Positions 35,860 through 46,617 of a stretch of DNA of 64,000 nucleotides are shown here, in pieces (positions within the stretch are counted from its first letter, which is position 1; each line of letters opens with the position of its first letter). The translations under genes and the position numbers were made by a program. The stretch comes from Capsicum annuum (Eukaryota; Streptophyta; Magnoliopsida; Solanales; Solanaceae), in contig NC_061121.1 of the NCBI RefSeq assembly GCF_002878395.1, forward strand, positions 12,028,121 to 12,092,120, read 5' to 3'. The notes below the pieces were generated by a model. The model ran no database searches. It saw nothing but the letters and a program-made list of their open reading frames with translations, and was not told the origin of the DNA.

Positions 35860-36245
35860 GCCCCAATTTTAACATTGTCAAATGGTTCAGACAGGTTTGT
35901 TGTGTATTGTGATGCTTCCAGAGTTGGTTTGGGTTGTGTATTGATGCAGAGAGGTAAGGTCATAGCCTATGCCTCTAGACAGCTTAAGCCCCATGAGAAG
36001 AATTACCCTACTCATGATCTTGAATTAGCAGTCGTTGTGTTTGCCTTGAAAATTTAGAGGCATCATCTGTATGGGGTGCATGTTGATTTGTTCACGGATC
36101 ACAAGAGTTTACAATACGTGTTTTCGCAGAGAGAGTTGAATCTTAGTCAAAGAAGGTGGTTAGAATTGCTGAAAGATTATGATATGAGTGTTTTGTATCA
36201 TCCAGGCGAGGCCTATGTAGTGTCAGATGCCCTTAGTAGATTGTT
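35860..36245 (+). pseudogene. gypsy-1 RNase H
   Basis: '[20 protein letters not shown]' (first catalytic D), '[20 protein letters not shown]' (E), then after a TAG at 36056 '[20 protein letters not shown]' (D) and '[15 protein letters not shown]' (final D). The stop is at a conserved tryptophan. Degrades the RNA of the RNA-DNA hybrid. Confidence 0.9.
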
Positions 36246-36479
36246 ATGGGTAGTGTTGTGCATGTTGAGAATGATATGAGAAATTTGGTTCAGGAGGTTC
36301 ATCAGCTTGCCAGATTAGGTGTTCGTTTAGTAGACTTAGCTGAGGGTAGTGTATGGGATCAAAATAGTTCAGAATTTTTCTTGGTTGTCGAAGTGAAAGA
36401 AAATCAAGATAGGGATCCCAATCTAGTTAAGTTGAATGAGTCAGACGGAGATTAGAGGGTAGAGGTTGTCTCCCAAGAA

Positions 36480-37670
36480 GGAGATGGTTTGCTGCATTGC
36501 CAGGGTAGATTGTGATGCCATGTGTAGATGTCCTGAGGTAGTGGGTCCTTGCAGAAGTGCATAGTGTGTGTTACTCTATTCATCCAGGGGCCACTAAGAT
36601 GTACCGCGATTTGCGGGAACTCTATTGGTGGAGTGGAATGAAGAGGGATGTTGCAGAGTTTATAGCTAAGTACTCTAATTGTCAGCAGGTCAAGGTTGAG
36701 AATCAAAAGCCTAGTGGTTCTGTGCAGGAGTTCAGTATTCCCACTTGGAAGTGGGAAGAGGTGAACATGGATTTCGTGGCAAGTTTGCCTCGCTCACATC
36801 GCCAATATGATTCAATTTGGGTATTATAGATAGAATGACCAAATCAACCCATTTCTTGTCTATCTATACCTCTTATTCAGCCGAGGACTATGCTAAGCTC
36901 TATATTAGAGAGTTGGTTAGATTGCATGGAGTCCCGTTGTCCTTCATTTCAGATAGGGATACTCAGTTTACCTCTCAGTTCTGGAAGGCTTTTCAGAAGG
37001 GCCTTGGTACCCAAATTTATCTCAGTACAGCCTTTCATCCTCAGACAGATGGTTAGGCAGAGAGGACTATTCAGACCTTAGAGGACATATTGAGAGCGTG
37101 TGTTATTGATTTAAGGGTAGTTGGGATGACCACTTGCCTTTGATTGAGTTCGCGTATAATAACAACTATTACTCCAGTATTCAGATGCCCCCATTTGAGA
37201 TTCTTTATGGAAGAAAGTGTAGATCTCCTATCGGTTGGTTTAAGGTAGGGGAGACCGCGTTGATAGGGCCAGATTTAGTATTTGATGCAGTGGAGAAAGT
37301 TCAGTTAATAAGAAAAAGGCTTAAAAAACCCCAAAGCCGAAGAAGTCCTATGCATATGTGAGGAACAAAGACCTTGAGTTAGAGGTTAATGACTTGGTTT
37401 ATTTGCGAATCTCTCCCATGAAGGGAGTGAAGAGATCTGGCAAAAAGGGGAAGTTCAGTCCCCGATATGTAGGCCCTTACAGGATATTAAGTCATTGTGT
37501 AAAGGTAGCTTACGAGCTTAAATTTTCTGCGGAGTTGGCATTAGTCTATCCAGTGTTCCATGTGTCCTTGTTAAAGAAGTGTATTGGTGACCCAGTGGTT
37601 GTAGTTCCCTTAGAAAGTGTAGATGTTCAGAACACTCTCTTACAAAGAATTCCCAGTCAAAATTCTTGAC
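36480..37670 (+). pseudogene. gypsy-1 integrase
   Basis: HHCC zinc site ('HSVCYSIHPGATKMYRDLRE', 'SNCQQVK'; the first C of C-x2-C is replaced by S), D,D35E core ('WEEVNMDFVASLPRS', 'GVPLSFISDRDTQFTSQFW', 'TAFHPQTDG'), then the C-terminal 'LRISPMKGVKRSGKKGKFS'. Stops at about 36828 and 37055, and frame changes around 37120 and 37360. Confidence 0.88.
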
Positions 37671-37820
37671 CATCAAATTCGTAGACTAAGGAACAAAGAA
37701 GTTCCTTTGGTCAAAGTCCTTTGGCGAAACCAGTCTGATGAGGGAGTCACTTGGGAAGCAGAAGCAGACATTCGAACCAAGTACACTCATTTCTTCTTCG
37801 CAAACTCAAACTCAGCTTAA
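37623..37820 (+). pseudogene. gypsy-1 chromodomain
   Basis: 65 codons in a shifted frame: 'ILDHQIRRLRNKEVPLVKVL' then 'WRNQSDEGVTWEAEADIRT'. This is the chromodomain of Tekay/Del-type chromoviruses, which directs integration to heterochromatin. Stop at 37818-37820. Confidence 0.9.
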
Positions 37821-38018
37821 GGTAAACAGTCTTCCTTAGATTTATTCTACTTCATACTCAATTCCAACTGCATATCATTCTCATGTCATTCATGCATACA
37901 TGAATCAGTTCAGCCATGTGTTATGTTTCAAGATTCAGTCATATTTTAGTTGTGCATGTCAGTATATAACCTCAGTCTATAAGTATTCTCAGCTTAACTA
38001 GTCTCATTCGAGGATGAA

Positions 38019-38037
38019 TGTTCTCAAGGGGATATAT
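38019..38037 (+). other. gypsy-1 polypurine tract region
   Basis: 'atgttctcaaggggatata' immediately before the 3' LTR; the core is 'aagggga'. Confidence 0.7.
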
Positions 38038-40243
38038 TGTAATACCCCATGCAGTTTTAGCTTAATTCAGCTCTTAGTGCTTTCTTAAGACACTTAAAAT
38101 CTAAAATAAAACTAAGTGTTGAGACTTACTCATTTCTAAAACTCCTAAACTTCGATGATTTCATTCCCGACCTTAGAATGTCGATTTTAAATTTGATTCA
38201 TGATCGGGGTCAAGGTTTTCAAAGGTACATCTCGGGTAAGCTTCAAAATTTTTTAGCAAGCGTAAGGATATGTTTGGAAGTCCAAAATAGCAGCTGCGTG
38301 CGATTAGCGTGAAACGCACGCTCCAGTCGACCCTAGGGAGCATGCGATAGAGCATGCGGCGCACGCTCCATTCCAGAGCTCCAGAGCATGCGACGCACAC
38401 TCCATAACACGCTCCTAAATTTTTCAGCTTTTGATTCCGTGTATTGAAGGACAATATGGTCTTTTGTCTCACATCAAAACCATCCTAAACACATAATTTC
38501 AGCCCCAAATAACATAGATACATTATTATTCACTTTTTTCCTCTCAAGAACAAACCCTAGCTCTTCAACATTCAAGTTTAACTCTCAAGAAACGCACCAA
38601 GAACTTCACAAATTTTTCAAGCAAGGTATGTTATGTGTTGATTCATGGACCCTTTTCATCCATGGGGTTCAAGAACCCTATTTTCAAGTTCAATTGTGAT
38701 ATTAACATGTATTTATGAATTTTATCCATGAACTTTCATGAATTTTGACTTTATACCATGTTTACAAGTGTTTTTTCGTTGGGATTAGTTCTTGACATGT
38801 TTGGAGAATGAAAATTTCATATTGAAATCCCTAACCCATGATTTTAGTATTGAAGTTATGTTACTATCATGTGTATTAAACTAATTCCATGTTTTAACTC
38901 ACAACCCTCATGTGTTTAATGAAATGCCTCATAGATAAATTTTTAACAATGACTATTTATAATGTTCTCCAAGTTGTATTATGGTTTCAAATGCTCTCAT
39001 GTGTTCTTATTGATATCATTATCGAGTCCTGGGGTTATGAATACCCGAAAACTTAGTTGTTTACTTAGTTTAAATACTTTCAGAAGGGGTTTCGAATACA
39101 GTAGAGCATTATCAGTTTAGTTAGTAAGCTCAGTTTAGTCCAGTAATTAGAGTCAGTTCAGTTCGAAGTAGTATTTAGTACTGAGTTAACCCAGGGATGG
39201 GGACTCACCTGCTAGTTGAGGGTGTGACCTTTAGTAGCAGTCCCTGCATTCCAGAACTACGTAGCCAGAATAGATTGAGACGTTAACCTGCCAGTTGAGG
39301 GTTGACACATATCTCATTTGGGCCCTGCCAGTTGAGGGTGACCCTTAGTCCTTTGGGATAACTCTTCAGTGGATCCATATAGCCATTGTTAGTACCTATG
39401 GCATGGTACTGACACCCTTCCAACTGGGGTTATAGGTTGGACCCCCTCTAAGTTATTTTGGGGCATGTCGGTTAGATGATAGCTCTCACAGTTTTAGTCC
39501 ACTAATCAGTCTAGTACTTAATTTCAGGTTTGCTTGACCATGCCATACAGTCACTAGTTGTGTAATAGCAGTATTTCAGCATGTCGGGTTATAAACTATA
39601 TCAGTTTTATGTTATATGCTTGGTTATGCATTCTCAAATTTTATAGCTTTCATGCATGCTATACATCAGTTATCTTATGCCATACTTATAATTAGTTCTT
39701 ATTCATACACATAAGCCATGCATATTAGTTTAACCCCATTTAGCATACTAATACATTCAAAGTACTAATCGCATACTCGTTTCTTATGCTATGATGTCTC
39801 ATATCATAGGTTCGGACGCCCAAGTTCCTGACGCATTTTGAAACTTCCATACGTCCGCTGCAGTAGCATGGTGAGTCCTCTTGTTTCGAGGACCATTTAT
39901 GTTTATTTCAGTTTAATTCAGTAGTCGGTCGGAGTTAGTTGAAGACCTGTCCCATCAACTCCTCAGTCAGTCAGTTAAAGGCTTTCGAACATTTCCAGTC
40001 AGTTATTCAGTTATCAGATGTTATTGACAGTCCTACAGATATTGCTTTCAAACGGATGTTTTCAATATTTTGATACCATATTATTTTCGTATTTTCTACC
40101 TGATGACGTTTTCAGCTAAGTTCCGCATATGTTCTTTGTTATTTTATATAGTGCTCACGGAAGGTTCCAACATGGGTTAGCTTGTGATCCTTTGGGGTTG
40201 TAGGCACCATGTGACGCCCAAGGTGTACTCTCGAGGCATTACA
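38038..40243 (+). mobile_element. gypsy-1 3' LTR, full length
   Basis: 2206 bp, TGTAATACCCC...GGCATTACA. Contains GC-rich palindrome-like 'agcatgcggcgcacgctcc' repeats at 38338-38400 and a local repeat 'tgccagttgaggg' (near 39210, 39291 and 39328). Confidence 0.92.
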
Positions 40244-40324
40244 ATTATATAGATCACTTAACTTAAAAATAAATCAATTTTAACTTCATGAAAATGATTA
40301 GTACCTACCATGTTTTAGTGCAGT

Positions 40325-41070
40325 TGGTGTACTTATGAATTATGGAGCATTATTTACAAGAATAAAATGATGTTTTACTCGATGCGAGTATAATACGCGC
40401 TTTATTCTTTTTTTCTTTGTTGAGATTTTGTCCTACAAGGTTTTCATGACAAGGTTTTTAATGAGGCAACTAACAATGCGTATTATTGGATGTATACTCA
40501 GAGTATTTGACAAATGAAATATTTTTTCATCGATGAACATACATTGAAAAGGTATTTATGTGATTCACATGAAATTCAATCTCAGATGGGCTATTTACTT
40601 ATATATGAAGATACAACTAAATCATGGCGTTCGCTGAAATATACAACAATTGTCTCTTTTTCAAATCATGCTAAGATAATTGGTATTCATGAAGCAAGCC
40701 AAAAATATGTGTGGTTAAAATCCATGATACATCTCAATCGAGAAAAATATGTCTGGAATGTGATAAAGTGCCTATGATTTTATATGAAGATAATGAAGCA
40801 TGCATAGTGCAATTAAAAGGAGAATTCATAAAAGGAGAGAGTAAAACATATTTTGCCAAAACTTTTCTACTCACATGAGCTCCAAAAGAATGATAATATT
40901 AACATGTGATAGATTCATTTAAGTGACAATATTGCTGATTTATTCATCTTGCGAAAGATTCGTTCAAGTGACAATATTGTCGATTTATTCACCAAGTCTC
41001 TACCAACTGCAACTTTCGAGAACATGGTGCACAAGATTCAGATGCAGAGATTCAAGTCATTAAATTAAAG
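40325..41070 (+). pseudogene. copia-1 RNase H and 3' end of pol
   Basis: 'VGVLMNYG' at about 40324 looks like the conserved block after reverse transcriptase. From 40514 an 87-codon frame shows copia RNase H: 'LKRYLCDSHEIQSQMGY', 'SWRSLKYTTIVSFSNHAKI', 'IGIHEASQKYVWLKSM', then in other frames 'HILPKLF', 'IADLFI' and 'DNIVDLFTKSLPTATFE'. Between the two parts (40385-40500) is a copy of the element's own 3' untranslated sequence. A local 45-bp duplication lies at about 40910-41000. Several stops. Confidence 0.85.
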
Positions 41071-41280
41071 TTTTCATCAGGGGAAGTAAAATACGCGTTG
41101 TACTCTTTTTTCTTTAACCAAGGTTTTGTTCCAATCAAATTTTTCTGGTAAGGTTTTTAATGAGACAACACTAAAGGCGTATTACAAGATGTGTGTACTC
41201 TTTTTCCTTTACTAGGTTTCTTTCCATTGGATTTTTTCTAGTAAGAATTTAATGAAACACACTATCTATTAATGGACATC

Positions 41281-41290
41281 CAAGGGGGAG
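41281..41290 (+). other. copia-1 polypurine tract
   Basis: 'caagggggag' directly before the 3' LTR start TGTTAT. Confidence 0.9.
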
Positions 41291-41610
41291 TGTTATATAA
41301 TATAGATGTCATGTGACATATGTATGTGTGGAATGTCATCAATTAGAAATGATAGTAGTAGTCAAATTGAATGTGAACCCCAAGAGTTACTTGTTCAATT
41401 TGGATTTGAATGCCTAAGGCAGTTGGCCAAACTGCCAAACTTGAAGTTACTTGTTCAATTTGAATATATTTGAATACCTAAGAAAGTTGACCAAGTTGTC
41501 AACTTGATATCAAGTTTGACAACATTATGGAGTAAGTTTGGTAGTCTATAAATAGTCACTCTTTTGTACATTTTTATTGATACTATATCTAAGTAGTAAA
41601 AGCAAAAGTA

Positions 41611-42128
41611 TTGCTTCCTTTATTTCAAAATAATTGAATTGTTGAGCTATTTGTTAATGTCTAAAATAAATGAATTGTCCATTCTTCAAGAGACATATTG
41701 GAAATTTCTTTCAATTTTACCCTTTCATTTAATAAGGTTCTTAAGTACTCCCTCCGTTTCATTTTACTTGACACGATTTGACTTGACACATTGATTAAGA
41801 AAAAATAATAATAACATGGCTACTTACTCCTATTAAATGGTATTTATATTTTAATTTGGAGAAAAAATAATTAATAAGAACAATAAAAAAGAAAAAAATA
41901 AATTATCTTTTCTTAATATGTCAAAAAAGACAAGTAAAAGTAAAAATACAATTAGAAAATTTATAACAAGTAAAATAAAACGGAGGAGTACTTCACATTT
42001 TCTAATAGAGTAGTTTAAGAACAATTAAAAAAGTAATAGTAAAAAGTAACCCACAATTTATATCCTAATATTTCTTCTTAAAAAATGTGTCATACATCAA
42101 CAATTTAATTATTTTGAAATGAAGAAAG
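41611..42128. mobile_element. Outer Stowaway-like MITE in the copia-1 LTR
   Basis: Terminal inverted repeats 'ttcctttatttcaaaataat' and the complement of 'attattttgaaatgaagaaa', with TA target duplication (41609-41610, 42129-42130). The 5' LTR of copia-1 has the uninterrupted site. About 275 bp without the inner MITE. Confidence 0.88.
41748..41988. mobile_element. Inner Stowaway MITE
   Basis: 241 bp with inverted ends 'ctccctccgtttcattttac' and 'gtaaaataaaacggaggag', TA duplications at 41746-41747 and 41989-41990. Inserted in the outer MITE. Confidence 0.92.
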
Positions 42129-42221
42129 TACAAAAATTCTCTAAAATTCTCTCATTTCTTTAAATTTGATATTGAGATTTTGTCTTTATTTTTTATAACA
42201 ATTTACTATTTTGTCATTATA

Positions 42222-42466
42222 CTCCCTCCATTTCATTTTACTTGTTTCAAATTTTTTAATTTAATTCCTTCTTTACTTGTCATTTTTCATAAATCAAGAA
42301 GAGACAAAAAAAAATTCATATTTACCCTTTGCGTTAATTATTTTTTTTTAAATTAAAATGTAAACATCATTTAATAGGAATATTATAATAAATTAATTAT
42401 GTTATTAATTATTTTTTAATTAAAATGTCAAGCTAAATCAAAACAAGTAAAATGAGTCGGAGGAAA
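42222..42466. mobile_element. Stowaway MITE
   Basis: 245 bp, ends 'ctccctccatttcattttac' and 'gtaaaatgagtcggagg', TA at both sides (42220-42221, 42467-42468). Lies 21 bases outside the copia-1 3' LTR. Confidence 0.85.
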
Positions 42467-43168
42467 TATTAATTGTAAAATTGGGGAATATAAGTAGTCA
42501 ACTAAGCTGTGGAAGAATCAATTACTGCTCATCAATGCATTCAAATCATACTCCATTTAGCCATTACTTCCTAAATTTCATTCATTTTTGTCTCCTCATT
42601 TTAAGTCTTTTTTTTCTTTTTTTTGAGGTGGGGAGAAGGGGGGGGGGGGGTTGACTCTGAAGTCCACTACTCTGATGTGACATGATGTAATGCGTACCAT
42701 TTTTTTTCTTCGGAAAATGTTTAATTTCTTATGGAAGTTCAAACGAAGAAGCAAGAAGAAAATTATAGAAGAAACATCAAAAATAAATAAAAATAAAATA
42801 GTTGGATGTATGAACGATCACACATAGAAACACACCTCAATTAAAAAGAAAAAAATCATTCGTTAAAACGTAGTTGATCCCTTTTCTAAAAGTATTTGTT
42901 TCAATTTAATTTTTGTTTTTATTAAGTCAGGAGAATATTATTATATTTTTTTAATATTATCTTTGTCATTAAATGACTAAACAAATTATATATACTCAAA
43001 TGTATACTTTCAAAGCATAATTAGTAAGATTAATTTGATAAAATAGATCCCTAATAAATTATAATTTTTTCCATATCAATATAATAAACCCCCGATACTT
43101 TAAAATGTTGATTGTCAATGTATAATTCTTAAATAAAATTATGACAATTTAAAAGAAATAATTTAAAA
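42467..43168. other. Intergenic, with a 13-G run and a MITE fragment
   Basis: 13 consecutive G at 42638-42650. 42868-43080 matches the interior of the MITE at 46354-46617 ('cattaaatgactaaa', 'taatttgataaaata', 'ccctaataaat'). No gene seen. Confidence 0.6.
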
Positions 43169-43470
43169 GATCATATACAAAGAACTTTATCGTCACTTCA
43201 AAACTGTCCCACCAAAAGAATTAGAAGGTGGGGCAATTTCATTTACATGCCTGACATATTGAGCTTGACTCTTGTTGCTATTTACACATTATTGATTCTT
43301 CATTAGTAAGTTACATTAAAGATCATATACAAAGAATTTTATCGTCACTTCAAAACTGTCCCACCAAAAGAATTAGAAGGTGGGGCAATTTCATTTACAT
43401 GCCTGACATATTGAGCTTGACTCTTGTTGCTATTTACACATTATTGATTCTTCATTAGTAAGTTACATTA
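43169..43470. repeat. Recent tandem duplication, 152-bp unit x 2
   Basis: 43169-43320 and 43321-43470 are almost identical (one substitution seen, 'gaacttta' against 'gaatttta', and the last bases). Very recent or recently converted. Confidence 0.95.
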
Positions 43471-43630
43471 TGTTTACTTTTGCTTCTTCCTAATCCTACC
43501 CATGTGGATGTATGGATGTGTGTTGTCTTATTGTAATTTGTTGTCCTTATGAGTTATGGCCCAATCTGGTCAAGTAGTGCTACGTTTAGACTTGCATTCA
43601 CGAAGGAAGTGTATTAAGCAAGGATGTGTG

Positions 43631-44101
43631 TAAGAGTGGCAACCGACCGGAGCCGATACTACTGGAACCGGAATACCGAATTTTTTGATTGTTTCACACC
43701 GATTCGTTGGTTATTGGTGTGGAATCGTATCGGACTGAACCGACAACTGGATTTATACCGAAAAGACGAACTTCACGTTTTTTCTTAAGTTTAAATTATA
43801 TAATATTTTTTAATATATCTTAAACTTAAAAAATATATATCTTTTAAGTTTAAGTTAATATAATATTTTTAATAAGTTTAATTATATTTATTTAAGTTTT
43901 TTTAAAAAAAAATCAGACGTTAATTATGATGCCATACCGGATCCAGTAAATCTGAACTACCGGAAAAAAGTCACAGTTTGCATCGGTAACGGATTCCGAA
44001 CCATTGTGTACCGATATAGCGGTTGCAATCGGTACCATTGTGTTACCAAAATCGGCGTAACCGGATCGGAACGAAAAATTAAGGTTCCTTTGCCACCCTT
44101 A
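43631..44101. mobile_element. hAT-type nonautonomous transposon
   Basis: 471 bp. Ends 'taagagtggcaa' and 'ttgccaccctta' (inverted, one mismatch). Flanks 'gatgtgtg' and 'tatgtgtg', an 8-bp duplication with one mismatch. Subterminal 'accgg' and 'ccggt' motifs recur. No coding capacity. Confidence 0.85.
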
Positions 44102-44109
44102 TATGTGTG

Positions 44110-44671
44110 TGTGGCAGAGACGAATATAAAATTTTAAACTAGTAAATTTTTGATAAAACAAAACTATTATGTAATAATAATAAATGAAAATTGCGACTTT
44201 CGGATATCATATATTAAAAATATAATTGCAATATTTATTCTTTACTTTATATTTATCCTTTTAATTTTTTTCTCAACACTCATTTTACCACAAGCAAAAA
44301 CCAGAAAAGAAAAAAAAATAGCATTTTCATTAGAGTTTAAACTTAAGATAAGGCCCTTATTAGAGTTTTGCCTTAGGCCTCCAATACATGATTGAGATAT
44401 TTTTATAAATAATTCATTAAGGGTGTGGGCATTTGATATTTGAAACTATATTTCTAAAATTCAATTTCAACAATTTGATATAAGTAGATGTTAAATATCA
44501 AACTTTAAAACTTGGATCCAACACAATGGAACATCCCACATATTTCTTACTAGTAATAGCAATATAGAGACATTTTACGACACAAGCACACATCATATCA
44601 TATCATATCATATATATATATATATATAGTAGAAATCGAAAATGAAACGATCGATCATCCATCAATTGATT
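44110..44671. other. Intergenic and 3' flank of the 44672 gene
   Basis: AT-rich. Fragment of a dispersed element ending 'gccttaggcctcc' (about 44345-44385), 'atcat' pentamer repeats and a (TA)n run at 44590-44629. Confidence 0.6.
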
Positions 44672-44935
44672 TCATTTCTTTCCGTGAAGATCGCGGAAAT
44701 AGTCTTTAGGATTTTTTTCAAAGTCTTCCCTATTCATGTATCCATCTGCTCCTGGTTTTTTCATCAACTTCTTGTTATTTTCATCAACTGAAGACCCCAT
44801 AATTTTACAAATGCCCCATGCAGCAAAACCAACAGCAGCAGCAACAATACCAACTGATTTTATTATTTCACTACTTGTGATCATCTCATTTTCTTTACCA
44901 TTCTCATCGTTGCCTTTGCCATTTGGGTTGCTCAT
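44672..44935 (-). CDS. Small single-span membrane protein, unrecognised
   Basis: 87 residues from the ATG at 44935. A hydrophilic N-terminus (about residues 1-20, N, G, E, K rich) is followed by one hydrophobic segment at about residues 24-45 ('IIKSVGIVAAAVGFAAWGI') and a charged C-terminus with 'GYMNREDFEKNPKDYFRDLH'. There is no signal peptide, so a tail- or signal-anchored protein of an internal membrane or organelle is plausible. A TATA box lies about 90 bases upstream of the ATG, and the leader between them is CT/A-rich without another ATG. Clean frame, balanced composition and a promoter make this a likely real gene. I do not recognise the family and assign no function. Its neighbours on the same strand are the hendecad-repeat genes, to which it is not obviously related. 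Confidence 0.75.
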   Translation of the reverse strand: MSNPNGKGNDENGKENEMITSSEIIKSVGIVAAAVGFAAWGICKIMGSSVDENNKKLMKKPGADGYMNREDFEKNPKDYFRDLHGKK

Positions 44936-45022
44936 TTTGTGTAGTTAATCTTATTTCTCTCTTTCACTCTTTGAGAATTTTATTTTTTGTTATGATGGGG
45001 TAGAGTGACTTCTTGATGCCTC

Positions 45023-45032
45023 CTTATATAGG
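45023..45032 (-). promoter_or_regulatory. TATA box of the 44672 gene
   Basis: Minus strand reads 'cctatataagg', about 90 bases before the ATG, leaving room for a leader of roughly 55-60 nt. Confidence 0.7.
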
Positions 45033-46353
45033 AAAATTTGGTGTTGTCCCGTTGTCCGAGCAGCAGAGTCAGAATTTTCATGATGAGATTCAGAAAATAA
45101 AAAGAAGTAAACATATGTACATAGAAAATAAGGGAATTCACGTAAAAAACAATTTTAATTTGAGTTTAAGTTTGGTGAATGATCGGTGTATTTTCTTTTT
45201 ACATCATCATGTAACTTTTACCTAAGAAATGAATGGATGACATTCTACAACAGATAATAATTACCTGATAGTGATTAAAAAAAACACTGATGATGCACCA
45301 AACTTAAATTCTTTAATTTTATATTTATTTTTAAATTTGTAAGTGAAAGGGCTTCTTGTAAACTCTTTGCACCCGAGCTCCGCCACTGTGTGTGTCCAAT
45401 TCAAAAATAGATCGTTTCATAGTTGGTTATAATTATGCATGTATTAGTACTACAAGGATTACCTATGAGAGATCTATGCACTAGGGATTGACTATACGTT
45501 GTTAGAAATTAAAATAATATATATATTTTCTCAAAACTTATCTATGTACATACTTGTTAGACGAATTTTAAATTGCAAATCAAATATTTTGATGTGTTGA
45601 ATTTTATACACATTTAAAGAATGCTATCAGACATTATACTATCATTTAAGGAAAATGGTCAAATATACTCTTAAATTTTTTATTTTTTCAAGAAAAACAG
45701 GTTCATTTTAGCCATATTACATTTTTGGCTCTAATTAAAGGGGCAGATTTACGGGGCCAATTAAAATAAAACGAATGAAATATTATGCGTAATTTAGTCC
45801 AAACTCTACCGAACCACCCCTTGATGTTTTCATTTTCAAAGACTATTTAATGACTTTGACAAATGCACAAATTTCCTTTTTCGAAAGACTATTTAGTGAC
45901 TTATATTTTCCAAGTTAAACTTTCTCTACTTGCCAATTATTTTACTCCCCCAACTTCAATTTACTTTGTCGTTTCTATTAATATTGTTATTTTAATTTAC
46001 TTATTCAACTTATAAAATTAAAATAAAATTGTTACTCTCTTCGTTTTAAAAGAAGAAGAAGAATTTACTTTTTTAAAGCCCATTTAAAAAATAAATAAAT
46101 TAATCCGTTTAAAAAAGATGACTCTTTCCTATTATGACAATACTTTAATTTCAATTTTTCACGTGATATGTTTAAAACTACGTACAAAATTAAAAGATAT
46201 TTTGGTACATCTGACATAACTTAAGGCTACAAGATTCAAAAGTTTTAGAAGTACTATTTCTTAAAACTCCGTGCAAAATTAAAATATTTCATTCTTTTTA
46301 AAACGATTTCGTCAATTTAAAGTTCTAAAACACAACTCCTCTGGTATAAACTA
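45033..46353. other. Intergenic, contains a segment repeated near 63350
   Basis: 45776-45960 shares 'accaccccttgatgttttcat', 'cttttcgaaag' and '.actatttagtgacttatatttt' type sequence with 63430-63560. 45370-45389 ends 'gagctccgccactg', like one end of the hAT element at 50330-50523. No gene seen. Confidence 0.55.
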
Positions 46354-46617
46354 CTCCCTCCGTTTAGTTTTAATTGGCCCTCTTTCTAAAAATATTTATT
46401 TCAATTTAATTGCCCCTTTTGATGAAATCAAGAGTATTTTGTTATGTTCTTCCAATACTACCCTCAACATTAAATGACTAAATAAAATATATTTACTCAA
46501 ATTTATATTTTCAAAGTACAATTAATAAGGCTAATTTGATAAAATAAACCCCTAATAAATGTTTTCTTAAAGGGAGTGTCAAGTAAAAAAGGGCCAACTA
46601 TTTTGAAAGGAAAGGAG
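46354..46617. mobile_element. Stowaway-type MITE
   Basis: 264 bp, ends 'ctccctccgtttagttttaa' and 'ttttgaaaggaaaggag', with TA flanks (46352-46353, 46618-46619). The interior matches the fragment at 42868-43080. Confidence 0.85.

Larger units (their letters stand above)
29350..40243 (+). mobile_element. gypsy-1: Ty3/gypsy chromovirus (Tekay/Del type) with solo LTR inside
   Basis: TGTAATACC...ATTACA LTRs at both ends (29350-30360; 38038-40243), a tRNA-Met primer-binding site after the left one, a purine tract before the right one, and gag, reverse transcriptase, RNase H, integrase and chromodomain in Ty3/gypsy order. Flanks are 'aatat' and 'attat', a 5-bp target duplication with one mismatch. 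A solo LTR interrupts the leader. Many stops, mostly explained by C to T or G to A changes, so it is non-autonomous. Confidence 0.92.
3155..42200 (+). mobile_element. copia-1: fragmented Ty1/copia element, host of all insertions to 42200
   Basis: Right part of the 5' LTR (3155-3280) and the 3' LTR (41291-42200) share 'ataaatag', 'cttttgtacatttttattga' and the same right end 'ttttataaca'. Between them, in the right order on the + strand, are decayed integrase-like (about 20040-20900), reverse-transcriptase-region (28812-29349) and RNase H (40325-41070) pieces, separated by three nested elements. Without insertions the internal part is only about 4.6 kb, so deletions also occurred. All coding pieces carry several stops. 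The frame-by-frame match to Ty1/copia is by eye; lineage not assigned. Confidence 0.75.
41291..42200 (+). mobile_element. copia-1 3' LTR, split by nested MITEs
   Basis: Starts TGTTATATAATATAG and ends TTTTATAACA (TGTTAT/ATAACA). Removing the MITE block 41611-42130 leaves about 390 bp. TATA-like 'tctataaatag' at about 41544. Confidence 0.9.

Noticed and set aside
45260..45389. Second copy of the 50330-50523 hAT element
   Set aside because: Only the terminal 'ctccgccactg' matches; no left end or target duplication found.
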